A stretch of 17,826 nucleotides of DNA from Chitinophagales bacterium (GTDB taxonomy: Bacteria > Bacteroidota > Bacteroidia > Chitinophagales > UBA2359). The notes under the pieces were generated by a model, which was given only the letters and a program-made list of their open reading frames with translations, made no database searches and was not told where the DNA came from. Positions 1 to 8,200 of the stretch are shown here, piece by piece. The position numbers were made by a program, and so were the translations under genes. Position 1 is the first letter of the stretch. Each line of letters starts with the position of its first letter. Where the stretch lies: assembly GCA_020629335.1 (NCBI GenBank), contig JAHDDN010000068.1, positions 1-17,826 on the forward strand, in the 5' to 3' direction.

Positions 1-716
1 ATCATTTCTTCATCGTAGCTAAATTCAAATTTCCTATCAGCTTCCCATTCATTTAATTCATTATTTAGATAACGAACATTTTTTAATGGCCTTCCTTCTG
101 CATCTTCCTCATAAGTTATTTGCTCTCCATTGACCCATGCATTCATATCTTGATTCCACATTTGGGTAGTTTGAATGAGCGAATAAATATCTACTCCATA
201 TTCATAATGGGTTTGTTGAAATGGATAAAATGCTCCATTTTCATCCGTAAAGTACATAGTAAAATTAGTGATTAAGCCTTCTTCATTATAACTATTAGTC
301 CATTTATAATCATTAACCCAGTCCATCGTGAGCGTATCCCATCTCTTATTTGTCAGCTCGGTAAATTCCTCTCCATCATAAATGTATTCTGATTGGGAAT
401 AATTTTCCCAAATCATCATTTCTTCATTCCATATTTGCATGACTTCTTTCGACAATTGGCCTTCTTCATTAGCCGTCTTTGTTTTTCCAGAAAAGGGTTC
501 CCATTGATTGCTAAATTGATTAAGATAAGCTTCTTCAGTATAGGCCCACCAGCCATCATCATCGTATAGATTGAAGTTTTTTTTCCATCCTTGCCATTCA
601 TTATCTGGGGTAATATTCTCAAAATAGGTAGAATCTAATCTTTCTCCTCCACTTTGTTGTGCATATAAATGACAGCTTAATAATCCAAAGCATATTAATA
701 GCAATAGTTTATCCAT
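1..716 (-). CDS. secreted tandem-repeat protein, C-terminus beyond the window
   Basis: The frame is open from an ATG at 714-716 to the window edge, giving 238 complete residues with no stop. The N-terminus is a signal peptide (hydrophobic residues 4-13, LYAQQ around 17-21), so the product is probably exported. A Cys at 15 makes a lipoprotein possible but the surrounding lipobox is poor. The mature part is rich in Trp, Tyr, Asn and Glu and is built of units of about 30 residues. Key Trp residues fall at 72, 103, 133, 194 and 224, with a degenerate unit near 163. Each unit has W/L-N-x5-W, then a Tyr and an acidic EEG/DEN turn. This resembles the YD-like beta repeats of Bacteroidota surface proteins, many of which end in a T9SS sorting domain, but the end of this one is not visible. 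The function is unknown. Confidence 0.8.
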   Translation of the reverse strand, partial: MDKLLLLICFGLLSCHLYAQQSGGERLDSTYFENITPDNEWQGWKKNFNLYDDDGWWAYTEEAYLNQFSNQWEPFSGKTKTANEEGQLSKEVMQIWNEEMMIWENYSQSEYIYDGEEFTELTNKRWDTLTMDWVNDYKWTNSYNEEGLITNFTMYFTDENGAFYPFQQTHYEYGVDIYSLIQTTQMWNQDMNAWVNGEQITYEEDAEGRPLKNVRYLNNELNEWEADRKFEFSYDEEM

Positions 717-743
717 ATTTACATCTTTTGTTATTAGGAGTAA

Positions 744-751
744 CAAAAATA
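744..751 (-). promoter_or_regulatory. possible -7 box for the repeat-protein gene
   Basis: The minus strand reads TATTTTTG, matching the Bacteroidota TAnnTTTG -7 consensus. It lies 28 bases before the ATG at 716 and just after the terminator hairpin of the upstream gene. No clear -33 TTG is found at the usual 19-20 base spacing, so the call is weak. Confidence 0.3.
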
Positions 752-788
752 CAAAAGCCCGCAAGTATATGCATACTTGCGGGCTTTT
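744..788 (-). terminator. intrinsic terminator of the LEA-like lipoprotein gene
   Basis: A perfect 16-bp inverted repeat (753-768 with 773-788, core GCCCGCAAGTAT) closes a 4-base loop. On the minus strand it is followed by a T-rich tract, TTTTGTATTTTTG. It lies 25 bases after the stop of the lipoprotein gene. The plus-strand side also ends in six T, so it could work in both directions. Confidence 0.85.
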
Positions 789-813
789 TTAATTTCGAAT
801 CAAATTCGAATTA

Positions 814-1365
814 TTAAGGCTTCTTAACTGCGTCAACTGCTTTTTTACCAGTTTCTTTAGCAGCATTACCTACTTTTTTAACTGCATCGCCAGTTGCTTT
901 AGCGCCTTTCTTAACAGCATTACCTGTTGCTTCAGCACCTTTTTTAACTGCACTACCTGTTGCTTCAGCACCTTTTTTGATGGCACCACCTGTTTTTTCA
1001 GCTGCATTTTTTAAGAATCCGCCTGTTTTCTTAGCTGCATTTCCTGCTGCATCTACTGCACCACCTGCTGCATCTTTCACGGCACCACCTGCATTTTTAG
1101 CTGCATCACCAGCTGCATTTACTGCATTACCAGCTGCATCTACTGCACTTCCTGCTGCATTACCTACAGCATTTGCGCCTTTTTTAACTGCATTTCCTGT
1201 AGCATTAGCTGCATTTCCTGCTGCATTTTTTGTAGCTTCTCCAGCGCTTTTCACAGCACTACCTGCTTTGTCTAAAACACCTTTACTTTTACTAGTGTTA
1301 TCAGAGCTACAAGCAAAAAGCATCATTGTGCAAAGAATTACTACAATAAGTTGAAGATTTTTCAT
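814..1365 (-). CDS. LEA-like 11-mer repeat lipoprotein
   Basis: The 183-residue product begins with a lipoprotein signal peptide ending in the lipobox LFAC (Cys19), so it should be lipid-anchored in the cell envelope. From residue 30 to the last residue it consists of exactly 14 consecutive 11-residue units with no insertion or deletion. Typical units are VKKGAEATGNA and VKKGAKATGDA. Composition is almost only Ala, Gly, Lys, Asn, Asp, Thr and Val. Such 11-mers are the hallmark of group 3 LEA proteins and related amphipathic-helix proteins, which are disordered in solution and fold on drying or at membranes. A role in desiccation, freezing or envelope-stress protection is inference. The gene is monocistronic: it has its own TATCTTTG promoter about 80 bases upstream and a strong terminator. 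The opposite strand is open for 125 codons only because of the Ala/Gly-rich composition. Confidence 0.85.
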   Translation of the reverse strand: MKNLQLIVVILCTMMLFACSSDNTSKSKGVLDKAGSAVKSAGEATKNAAGNAANATGNAVKKGANAVGNAAGSAVDAAGNAVNAAGDAAKNAGGAVKDAAGGAVDAAGNAAKKTGGFLKNAAEKTGGAIKKGAEATGSAVKKGAEATGNAVKKGAKATGDAVKKVGNAAKETGKKAVDAVKKP

Positions 1366-1445
1366 GATTTTGTGTTTAATAAATTTATTAACAATAAATA
1401 ATTTGTTTCCAATAATATTTGTTTCCCAAAAGTATGGAATTCGTG

Positions 1446-1453
1446 CAAAGATA
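1446..1453 (-). promoter_or_regulatory. -7 box of the lipoprotein gene promoter
   Basis: The minus strand reads TATCTTTGC, a perfect TAnnTTTG box in its most frequent Bacteroidota form. It predicts a transcript start near 1440 and an AT-rich leader of about 75 bases. The -33 region is only a run of T rather than a clear TTG. Confidence 0.65.
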
Positions 1454-1522
1454 CGTTATTTTTTAAATTAGATATAAAAAAACATCCTAAATAAGCATTT
1501 GAAAGCTTTTCTAAGCTTAATT

Positions 1523-2836
1523 TTATTTCTGCCTAAAGTAAATAGAAATCGGAACACCTTGAAAATCAAAACTTTCACGCAATCTATTTTCCAGATATTG
1601 CCTATAATGTGGCCTAACATGATCAGGATAATTACAGAAGAATGCAAAAGCTGGATAGGCTACTGGTAGCTGAGTAACATACTTAATCTTAATATATCGC
1701 CCCCTTACCGATGGTGGTGGATATGCCTCTACCACCTCTTGCATCCAATCATTTAACACAGAAGTTTTAATACGACCTTGCCTGCGTTCATAGATGTCTA
1801 AAATAAGCTCAATAGACTTGAATATACGCTGCTTTTCCATGGCTGAAATAAACAAGATTGGTATATCTGTAAATGGCGCTATTCTTTTCCTTATTTCTGC
1901 TTCCATTTCTTTAGCAGTATTAGTGCTTTTTTCGATAGCATCCCATTTATTCACCAAGATAAGGACACCTTTGTGCTTATTTTCAATTAATCTAAGAATG
2001 CTTAAATCTTGTGCTTCTACGCCTGTTTGTGCATCTATCATCAACATACAGACATCCGCCTCATCTATCGCTTTGATCGCTCTTATGACTGAGTAAAACT
2101 CCAAATTCTCATGTACCTTTGCTTTTTTACGAAGACCTGCTGTATCAATGAGTAAGAAGTCCTTTTGGAACATATTATACCTTGTATGTATAGCATCTCG
2201 GGTAGTTCCTGCGATATCTGTCACGATATTTCTTTGTTGACCAGTAAGCGCATTTAAAAGGGTAGATTTACCTACATTTGGTTGCCCTACAATGGCGATT
2301 TTTGGAATATCTTCTTCTTCCGTTTCTTCTTGATCATCTGGCAGCAATTCTACTACTCTATCTAATAGTTCACCGCTACCACTACCACTAATAGAAGCAA
2401 TAAAAAAGGTCTCTTCAAAACCCATACTATAAAACTCATTTGCTTCATAAGTTCGATAAGCATTGTCTACTTTATTGACGGCTAAGACTACACTTTTATT
2501 TGACTTTCTGAGTAATTGTGCTACTTGATCATCTAAATCAGTAATTCCAGTCGTTGCATCTGTAATGAAAAGGATTAGTGTGGCCTCCTCGATAGCAATC
2601 AATACTTGCTCTCGAATAGCTGCCTCAAATACATCTTCCGAATTTAAGACAAATCCACCTGTATCAATCAAATTAAACTGCTTGCCATTCCATTCGGTGA
2701 CCCCATAAAGGCGATCTCTTGTAACTCCGCTTTCATCATCCACAATTGATTGTCGATGATCACCTATTAGTCGATTAAATAAAGTGGATTTGCCCACATT
2801 GGGGCGTCCTACTATTGCTACTGTATGCCTACTCAT
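1523..2836 (-). CDS. der: ribosome biogenesis GTPase Der (EngA)
   Basis: Der is a cytoplasmic GTPase needed for maturation of the 50S ribosomal subunit. The 437-residue product is of normal length and has the diagnostic two G domains in tandem. The first has GRPNVGKS at 10-17, DTGG at 58-61 and NKVD at 121-124. The second has GQPNVGKS at 184-191, DTAG at 231-234 and NKWD at 296-299. A short acidic linker (about 168-176) joins them, and a C-terminal KH-like domain runs from about 350 to the end. The start ATG lies 6 bases after the era stop codon, so the two genes are very probably cotranscribed in the order era-der. I see no promoter or strong terminator of its own. Nothing in the sequence looks damaged. 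Confidence 0.97.
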   Translation of the reverse strand: MSRHTVAIVGRPNVGKSTLFNRLIGDHRQSIVDDESGVTRDRLYGVTEWNGKQFNLIDTGGFVLNSEDVFEAAIREQVLIAIEEATLILFITDATTGITDLDDQVAQLLRKSNKSVVLAVNKVDNAYRTYEANEFYSMGFEETFFIASISGSGSGELLDRVVELLPDDQEETEEEDIPKIAIVGQPNVGKSTLLNALTGQQRNIVTDIAGTTRDAIHTRYNMFQKDFLLIDTAGLRKKAKVHENLEFYSVIRAIKAIDEADVCMLMIDAQTGVEAQDLSILRLIENKHKGVLILVNKWDAIEKSTNTAKEMEAEIRKRIAPFTDIPILFISAMEKQRIFKSIELILDIYERRQGRIKTSVLNDWMQEVVEAYPPPSVRGRYIKIKYVTQLPVAYPAFAFFCNYPDHVRPHYRQYLENRLRESFDFQGVPISIYFRQK

Positions 2837-2842
2837 TTATTT

Positions 2843-3745
2843 TTAATGTTTGTATCCCAAGTTCTTTAAAAGGGAGTCATTGTCTCTCCAATTTTCTTTT
2901 ACTTTCACGAAGAGCTCTAAAAAAACTTTCTTCTCAAAGAAGGCTTCCATATCAATTCTCGCTGCTGTTCCTACTTTTTTCAGTTTTGAGCCGCCTTTGC
3001 CGATTAAGATTGGTTTTTGAGATTTTCTGCTTGTGATAATTAAAGCCCTGATTCTTATGATGCTTTCTTCTTCCTTGAATGATTCAATGACAACATCACA
3101 AGAGTAAGGGATTTCTTGTTTATAGTTCAAAAATATTTTTTCTCTGACAATTTCAGAGGCAAAAAATCGCTCTGGGCGATCGGTAAAGTCTTCTTTTTCA
3201 TAATAAGGTGGAGAAAAAGGTATATACTCCAATATTTTATCAAAGATGACTTCTAAATTGAATTTTTCTTTAGCGGAAACGGCTATGTAATCATTTGCAT
3301 TGATTCTTTCTTTCCAATAAGCCATTTCTTTTTCAACGACTGATTGAGTGACCAAATCAATTTTATTCAGAATAAAAATGATCGGGGCCTCCACTTTCGC
3401 TAATTTTTCTTCGTATACACTGATATTCCGTTTTTCATCCGTAATATCGACTACGCATAACATGACATCAGCATCTACAAAAGAGGTATTGACAAACTGC
3501 ATCATAGATTCTTGCAATTTGTATTTTGGCAAGATTATACCTGGCGTATCAGAATAAACAATTTGGAAATTCTCCCCATTGACTATGCCAATAATACGGT
3601 GTCGGGTGGTTTGTGCTTTAGAGGTTATTATGGCCAGTTTTTCTCCGACTAATGCATTGACTAAAGTTGATTTTCCGACATTTGGTTTGCCAATTATATT
3701 GACGAATCCTGCTTTGTGATCTTTATATTTTTCTAAATCGATCAT
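2843..3745 (-). CDS. era: GTPase Era
   Basis: Era binds the 3' end of 16S rRNA and helps assemble the 30S subunit. From the ATG at 3743-3745 the product has 300 residues, normal for the family. The G domain has GKPNVGKS at 19-26, then the QTTRHR switch I segment, DTPG and NKID. The C-terminal KH domain carries the RNA-binding GKGG loop and ends at NLGYKH. The frame stays open upstream to a TTG at 3767-3769, but that codon lies in the terminator hairpin of the preceding gene, so the ATG is preferred. The leader can be only about 10-15 bases after that terminator. Either readthrough or a weak promoter inside the hairpin (TATCTTGC, minus strand, 3766-3773) must drive it. Der follows after 6 bases. 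Confidence 0.96.
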   Translation of the reverse strand: MIDLEKYKDHKAGFVNIIGKPNVGKSTLVNALVGEKLAIITSKAQTTRHRIIGIVNGENFQIVYSDTPGIILPKYKLQESMMQFVNTSFVDADVMLCVVDITDEKRNISVYEEKLAKVEAPIIFILNKIDLVTQSVVEKEMAYWKERINANDYIAVSAKEKFNLEVIFDKILEYIPFSPPYYEKEDFTDRPERFFASEIVREKIFLNYKQEIPYSCDVVIESFKEEESIIRIRALIITSRKSQKPILIGKGGSKLKKVGTAARIDMEAFFEKKVFLELFVKVKENWRDNDSLLKNLGYKH

Positions 3746-3755
3746 ATAATTTGAT

Positions 3756-3796
3756 AAAAAAAGACGCAAGATAGTGAATATTCACCAGCTTGCGTC
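3756..3796 (-). terminator. intrinsic terminator after pdhB
   Basis: The arms are GACGCAAG (3763-3770) and CTTGCGTC (3789-3796), with an inner perfect palindrome GTGAATATTCAC at 774-785 of the same kilobase (3774-3785). On the minus strand seven T follow at once. It starts 34 bases after the pdhB stop. Its T tract ends 10 bases before the era ATG. Confidence 0.85.
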
Positions 3797-3829
3797 CTTT
3801 ATAAAAGTATTAGTAGCTAATTTAAGTTA

Positions 3830-4813
3830 CTATTTTTGGATATACATCACTTCTTTGACTGCTTTGACTACTTTTTCGGCATTAGGAAGGAAGGCTTCTA
3901 CTAATACACCTGAATAGGCCATTGGAGTATCTGCTCCTGTTACTCTTACGACTGGCGCATCTAAATAGTCAAATGCTCGTCTTTGTACTGTGTAGGCTAT
4001 TTCTGTAGAGATTGCACCAAATGGCCACGATTCTTCGATGGCCACTAAGCGATTGGTCTTTTTTACTGATTGGATGATGGTATCATAATCCATTGGGCGA
4101 ATCGTTCTTAAGTCAATGACTTCTGCGCTGATCCCTTCTTTGGCTAATTCATCGGCGGCAGCGTTCGCAACTTTCATCATTTTGTTAAAAGAGACCAATG
4201 TTACGTCCGTCCCTGTTCGAGTGACATCTGCTTTTCCGATTGGGATTAGGTATTCCTCTTCTGGTACTTGTCCTATATCAGAATACATATGTTCTGACTC
4301 CATAAAAACAACCGGATCATCATCTCGGATAGCTGACTTTAAGAGTCCTTTTGCATCATAAGGATTAGAAACGGATATCACTTTAAGCCCAGGTACGTTA
4401 GCGTACCAGTTTTCGAAGCTTTGCGAGTGAGTGGCTGCTAATTGTCCTGCGGAGCCTGATGGCCCTCTAAATACGATAGGACAGCCATAATTCCCACCAG
4501 ACATTTGCAACATCTTGGCGGCTGAATTGACGATTTGATCAATAGCTAATAAGGCAAAATTGAAGGTCATGAATTCGATGACTGGGCGTAGGCCGTTCAT
4601 AGCAGCCCCTACTCCAATTCCAGCAAATCCCAATTCTGCAATAGGTGTGTCAATAATTCTTTTAGCACCAAATTCGTCTAACATTCCTTGTGTTACTTTA
4701 TAGGCGCCGTTATATTCAGCTATTTCTTCACCCATCATAAATATGCGCTCATCTCTGCGCATTTCTTCTTGCATTGCCTCTCTTAATGCTTCTCTAAATC
4801 TAATTTCTCTCAT
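3830..4813 (-). CDS. pdhB: pyruvate dehydrogenase E1 component, beta subunit
   Basis: With the alpha subunit, which is not in this window, this protein forms the thiamine-diphosphate-dependent E1 enzyme that decarboxylates pyruvate and passes the acetyl group to the lipoyl domain of E2. From the ATG at 4811-4813 it has 327 residues, the usual length. It carries the N-terminal E1-beta pyrimidine-binding half with DTPIAE (Glu60, the family's TPP-contacting acid) and the transketolase C-terminal half with VIDLRTIRP. The frame is open 17 codons further upstream, but that stretch contains the TATCTTTG promoter box, so the longer start is rejected. The gene has its own promoter and terminator and stands alone, which is common in Bacteroidota. 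A branched-chain 2-oxoacid or acetoin E1-beta is a less likely alternative. Confidence 0.93.
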   Translation of the reverse strand: MREIRFREALREAMQEEMRRDERIFMMGEEIAEYNGAYKVTQGMLDEFGAKRIIDTPIAELGFAGIGVGAAMNGLRPVIEFMTFNFALLAIDQIVNSAAKMLQMSGGNYGCPIVFRGPSGSAGQLAATHSQSFENWYANVPGLKVISVSNPYDAKGLLKSAIRDDDPVVFMESEHMYSDIGQVPEEEYLIPIGKADVTRTGTDVTLVSFNKMMKVANAAADELAKEGISAEVIDLRTIRPMDYDTIIQSVKKTNRLVAIEESWPFGAISTEIAYTVQRRAFDYLDAPVVRVTGADTPMAYSGVLVEAFLPNAEKVVKAVKEVMYIQK

Positions 4814-4832
4814 TGTGGTTGTTTTGATAAAG

Positions 4833-4840
4833 CAAAGATA
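4833..4840 (-). promoter_or_regulatory. -7 box of the pdhB promoter
   Basis: The minus strand reads TATCTTTGC, a perfect TAnnTTTG match. It predicts a start near 4826 and a leader of about 13 bases before the ATG at 4813. No good -33 TTG is visible. The box decides the pdhB start codon because it lies inside the longer open frame. Confidence 0.65.
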
Positions 4841-4969
4841 TATAATTTCATTGGAAGTTTTCATGTATTAATCACTTCTAAAATAGTTTAATGATTGTTC
4901 AAATAGGTCGTGAGGCTTTCAGTTTGTGGGTTTTGCTTGTTCATTGTCTTTGTTTGTAGGCTAAATCCT

Positions 4970-4977
4970 TAATTTTG
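4970..4977 (+). promoter_or_regulatory. possible plus-strand -7 box before structured element A
   Basis: TAATTTTG matches TAnnTTTG. A start near 4984 would read through the structured element at 4995-5215 and on into the protease gene at 5262. TTG triplets upstream are 17 and 23 bases away, not the usual 19-20, so support is weak. Confidence 0.3.
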
Positions 4978-4994
4978 ATGAAAAGCTATTAGGT

Positions 4995-5215
4995 GGTCGG
5001 CTTAGGGATGGGAGCGGTATGTGGCGTCAATGGGGCAGCTTATGGAGCTTAGGCGGACGCAGGCTTGCCCCGAAGGGGAAGACAAGTGCGCCTTAGCGGA
5101 ATAGCTGACACATAGCCACATAAGAGCGGACAGCCCGACCTTTCCTTATTTTTTCATCGGAGGGCGCACACATAGGTAGCGCCCCTACAGGCCGATGAAA
5201 AAATAAGGAAAGGGA
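4995..5215 (+). repeat. structured repeat / candidate RNA element, copy A
   Basis: This fills most of the gene-free stretch 4814-5261 and has a homologue, copy B, at 17474-17681. The core (5004-5137) shares with B the blocks AGGGAT, AGCGGTATG, GGAGCTTAG, GCGCAGGCT, AGACAAG, CTTAGCG and AGCGGA-AGCCCG. TATGTGGC (5018-5025) pairs with GCCACATA (5115-5122). CCCC-GAA-GGGG (5068-5078) forms an inner hairpin flanked by CTTG and CAAG. The 3' part is a perfect 22-bp stem (5139-5160 with 5192-5213). Its loop is almost identical to that of copy B and contains its own GGGCGC/GCGCCC stem. The element ends about 48 bases before the protease start. It could be an independent RNA, a long 5' leader, or a DNA-level palindromic repeat. 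Confidence 0.75.
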
Positions 5216-5261
5216 AGCCCCAATTTTCTATAAGATAGTACTATTAAAATAAAAAATACAG

Positions 5262-8200
5262 ATGCGTAAGTTTACTTTATTGATGATTAGTTTGTTGATG
5301 GCTAAGTTATTATTGGCTCAATCGGCTAATCCGTTTTGGACAGATATTAGGGAAGATGATTTTAGTGTGGATGGTGAGCGAAGAATAATTCCAGAGAAAT
5401 ATCGGACATTAGAATTGGCGGTGGATGCTTTTAAGGAGCATTTGGCCTTATCGCCCAAAGAGCGGACTAATGTGAAGGGCTTGATATTTGAAATGCCAAT
5501 GCCTGATGGCTCGTTTGAGCAATTTGAGATTTATGAGACATCCACTATGGCGCCCGAATTAGCGGCTAAGTATCCGAATTTGAAAACTTATGGTGGTCAA
5601 GGGATTGATAATCGAGCAGCGACGATTAAGTTAGACTTTACGACATTAGGCTTTCATGCGATGGTTTTGTCTCCATCTGGAACGGTATTTATTGATCCTT
5701 ATAGTACTGGTACGATAGCGCATTATATTAGTTATTATACGAAAGATCATTTGCCAAGCGAAGAAAAGCGGCATTTTGAATGTCATACGGCTGATGAGCC
5801 AGTGATTATTGATTCGGAGGATGAGATTATGTCTACCGAAGAAAAAAAAAAGGTAAAAGATGTTTTATCAGCCGATGGTTTTCGAAGTGATGATGGGCAG
5901 TTTAGGACTTATCGTTTGGCGGTGGCTACTACAGGTGAGTATAGTAATGCTTATGGAGGTACCTTAGAGGGTGCTTTAAGTGGTGTTTTGAATACACTTA
6001 ATAGGGTCAATGGTATTTATGAGCGTGATTTTTCGGTACGTATGGAGTTGGTGGCGGATAATGATTTATTGATTTTTTTGGACCCAGCAACAGATCCTTT
6101 TACCAATGGTGAGCCTGGTGATTTGATTGGAGAAACCCCAGATGTGATTAATGATATTATTGGAGTTAGTGCTTATGATATTGGGCATAATTTCAATGTT
6201 GGTGGTGGTGGTTTAGCTGCTGTTGAGACCCCTTGTAAAAATAATCAAAAGGCGCGTGGTGTTTCAGGTATTTCAGGACCTGCTGGTGATAATTTTGATG
6301 TGCGATATGTAGCTCATGAGATGGGTCATCAGTTTGGAGCTCGACATACATTCAATAGTGTTTATGGAGAGAATTGTGGTGATAATATCTCTAGTAATAG
6401 TGCTTATGAACCTGGTAGTGGTACTACCATTATGGCTTATACGGGTTTATGTGGCCCTGATAATGTGGTGACTTCTCCTGATGATTATTATCATAGGAGA
6501 AGCTTGAATCAGATCATCAATTATATTACAGATGAGCAGGGTGATGATTGTCCTGATAAATTTGATTTAGACAATACGCCTCCGTCTGTGAGTGTAGAGG
6601 AGGATAATTTTATTATACCTGTTTCTACTCCATTTATTTTGCATGCCAGTGCTACTGATGCGGAGAGTGATTCTATCACTTATTGTTGGGAACAATATGA
6701 TTTGGGGCAGCATGGAAGCCCTTACGCTCCTGTTGGTAATGCGCCCATGTTTAGAACTTTCCTACCAACAATTGATTCCTTTAGAGTATTTCCACAATTA
6801 GAAGATATCGTAGAGAATGAGGTGACTATAGGAGAACGTATTCCATTTTATGAGCGTGATTTGACTTTTATTTGTACGGTAAGAGATAATGATGCTGAAG
6901 GGGGGTGTTTGGATCAGGTGGAAGTTGAGATTGAGGTGATTGATGAAGCGGGGCCTTTTAGAGTTAGTTATCCTAATACTAATATCCCTTGGGTTGAGTC
7001 TGCTACTCATACGGTGAGTTGGGATGTGGCTAATACTGATCAAGCTCCTATAAATACTGAGTTAGTGAATATTTATTTATCTGTGGATGGAGGTTATAAT
7101 TACCCCCATTTATTGGCGAGTAATATAGCTAATACTGGGGTGGCTGAGATAGTGGTCCCTGAAGGAGTTGTTGGTGAAACAAATCGAGTTAAAGTAGAGG
7201 CAGTTGATAATATTTATTTTGATATTTCTGATGAAGATTTTACTATTCTTCCTGCTGATACTTCCACCTATTTCCTATTTACGGAAAATAATAATGAGGC
7301 CTTATGTGATGGTGATTATGCTGAATTTTATATTGCTCCTCCTGCCTTGGGAGATTTTTCGGATTCATTGACTTATATATTGGTGAACTTACCAGAAGTA
7401 GGCAATATCCATTTTGAGAATGACAATGATACTTTGTCTTTAAGTCCCAATGAAGGAGTGACTATTTATTGTGAGTCATTAAATGAGTTAGGTAATGGTA
7501 TTTATGGCTTTAATGTCGATGTTGCCAGTCCTGATACGGTTTTAACTGTGGAGTTCTATTTGAGTAAGGGTGGAGAATCCACTCCTATTCCAGGAGGAAT
7601 TGCCGATTTTGATGGTATTAATGATTATATAGATGCTGGTAGTTTTCCAGTGATACAAGGAAGCGCTCCTCGAACTATGGAAGCATGGGCAGATGTGGAA
7701 AATGAAAATGGGGGTTTATTTCAAGCAGGTACTTATAGTAACTTTGCTGATTTTGGTTTGCGAAAAAGACCTAATGAGGATGAGTGGAGGCTTGTTTGGG
7801 GAAATTCCAGCGCCACCAATTTTATGATTCCTGGTAGTTCTGAAGGTTGGCATCATTATGCTATGTCTTATGATGGCACATATATTAAGGTTTATTATGA
7901 CGGTTTCTTAGCTTTAGAGCAGCCTGCTTTTTTGGATACGCCTCCTAATTCTAATTTCTTTGTCGGAGGTTGGGAAGATTCTTATTTAGACTGCAAATTA
8001 GATGAGCTAAGATATTGGTCTATCGCTTTAAGCCCAGAACAGATTAGAGAAAACATGCATCGTACCTTAGATGCTTGTACGAATGATTTAGTGCTTTATT
8101 ATCAATTCAATGATGAGGAAAATTATGGTTTAGATGTTAGTGGTGGATTTACAGGAACCATAGAGGGAGATACCGATTTTGATCCAGCTGTTGAGCCTGT

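Noticed and set aside
416..622. A 68-codon minus-strand open frame inside the truncated repeat-protein gene
   Set aside because: It lies in another frame of the same strand, has no known features and is covered by the longer frame with a signal peptide and repeats.
814..1270. CRISPR-like or minisatellite DNA repeat from the 33-base period
   Set aside because: The period is that of codons for 11-residue protein units; the DNA units are diverged and there are no spacers.
977..1354. A 125-codon open frame on the plus strand opposite the LEA-like gene
   Set aside because: It is a by-product of the Ala/Gly-rich 33-base periodicity of the minus-strand gene. The minus-strand product has a lipobox, promoter and terminator; the plus frame has none.
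4814..4864. Longer N-terminus for pdhB
   Set aside because: The extra 17 codons contain a perfect TATCTTTG promoter box and match nothing in E1-beta proteins, which begin close to [10 protein letters not shown].
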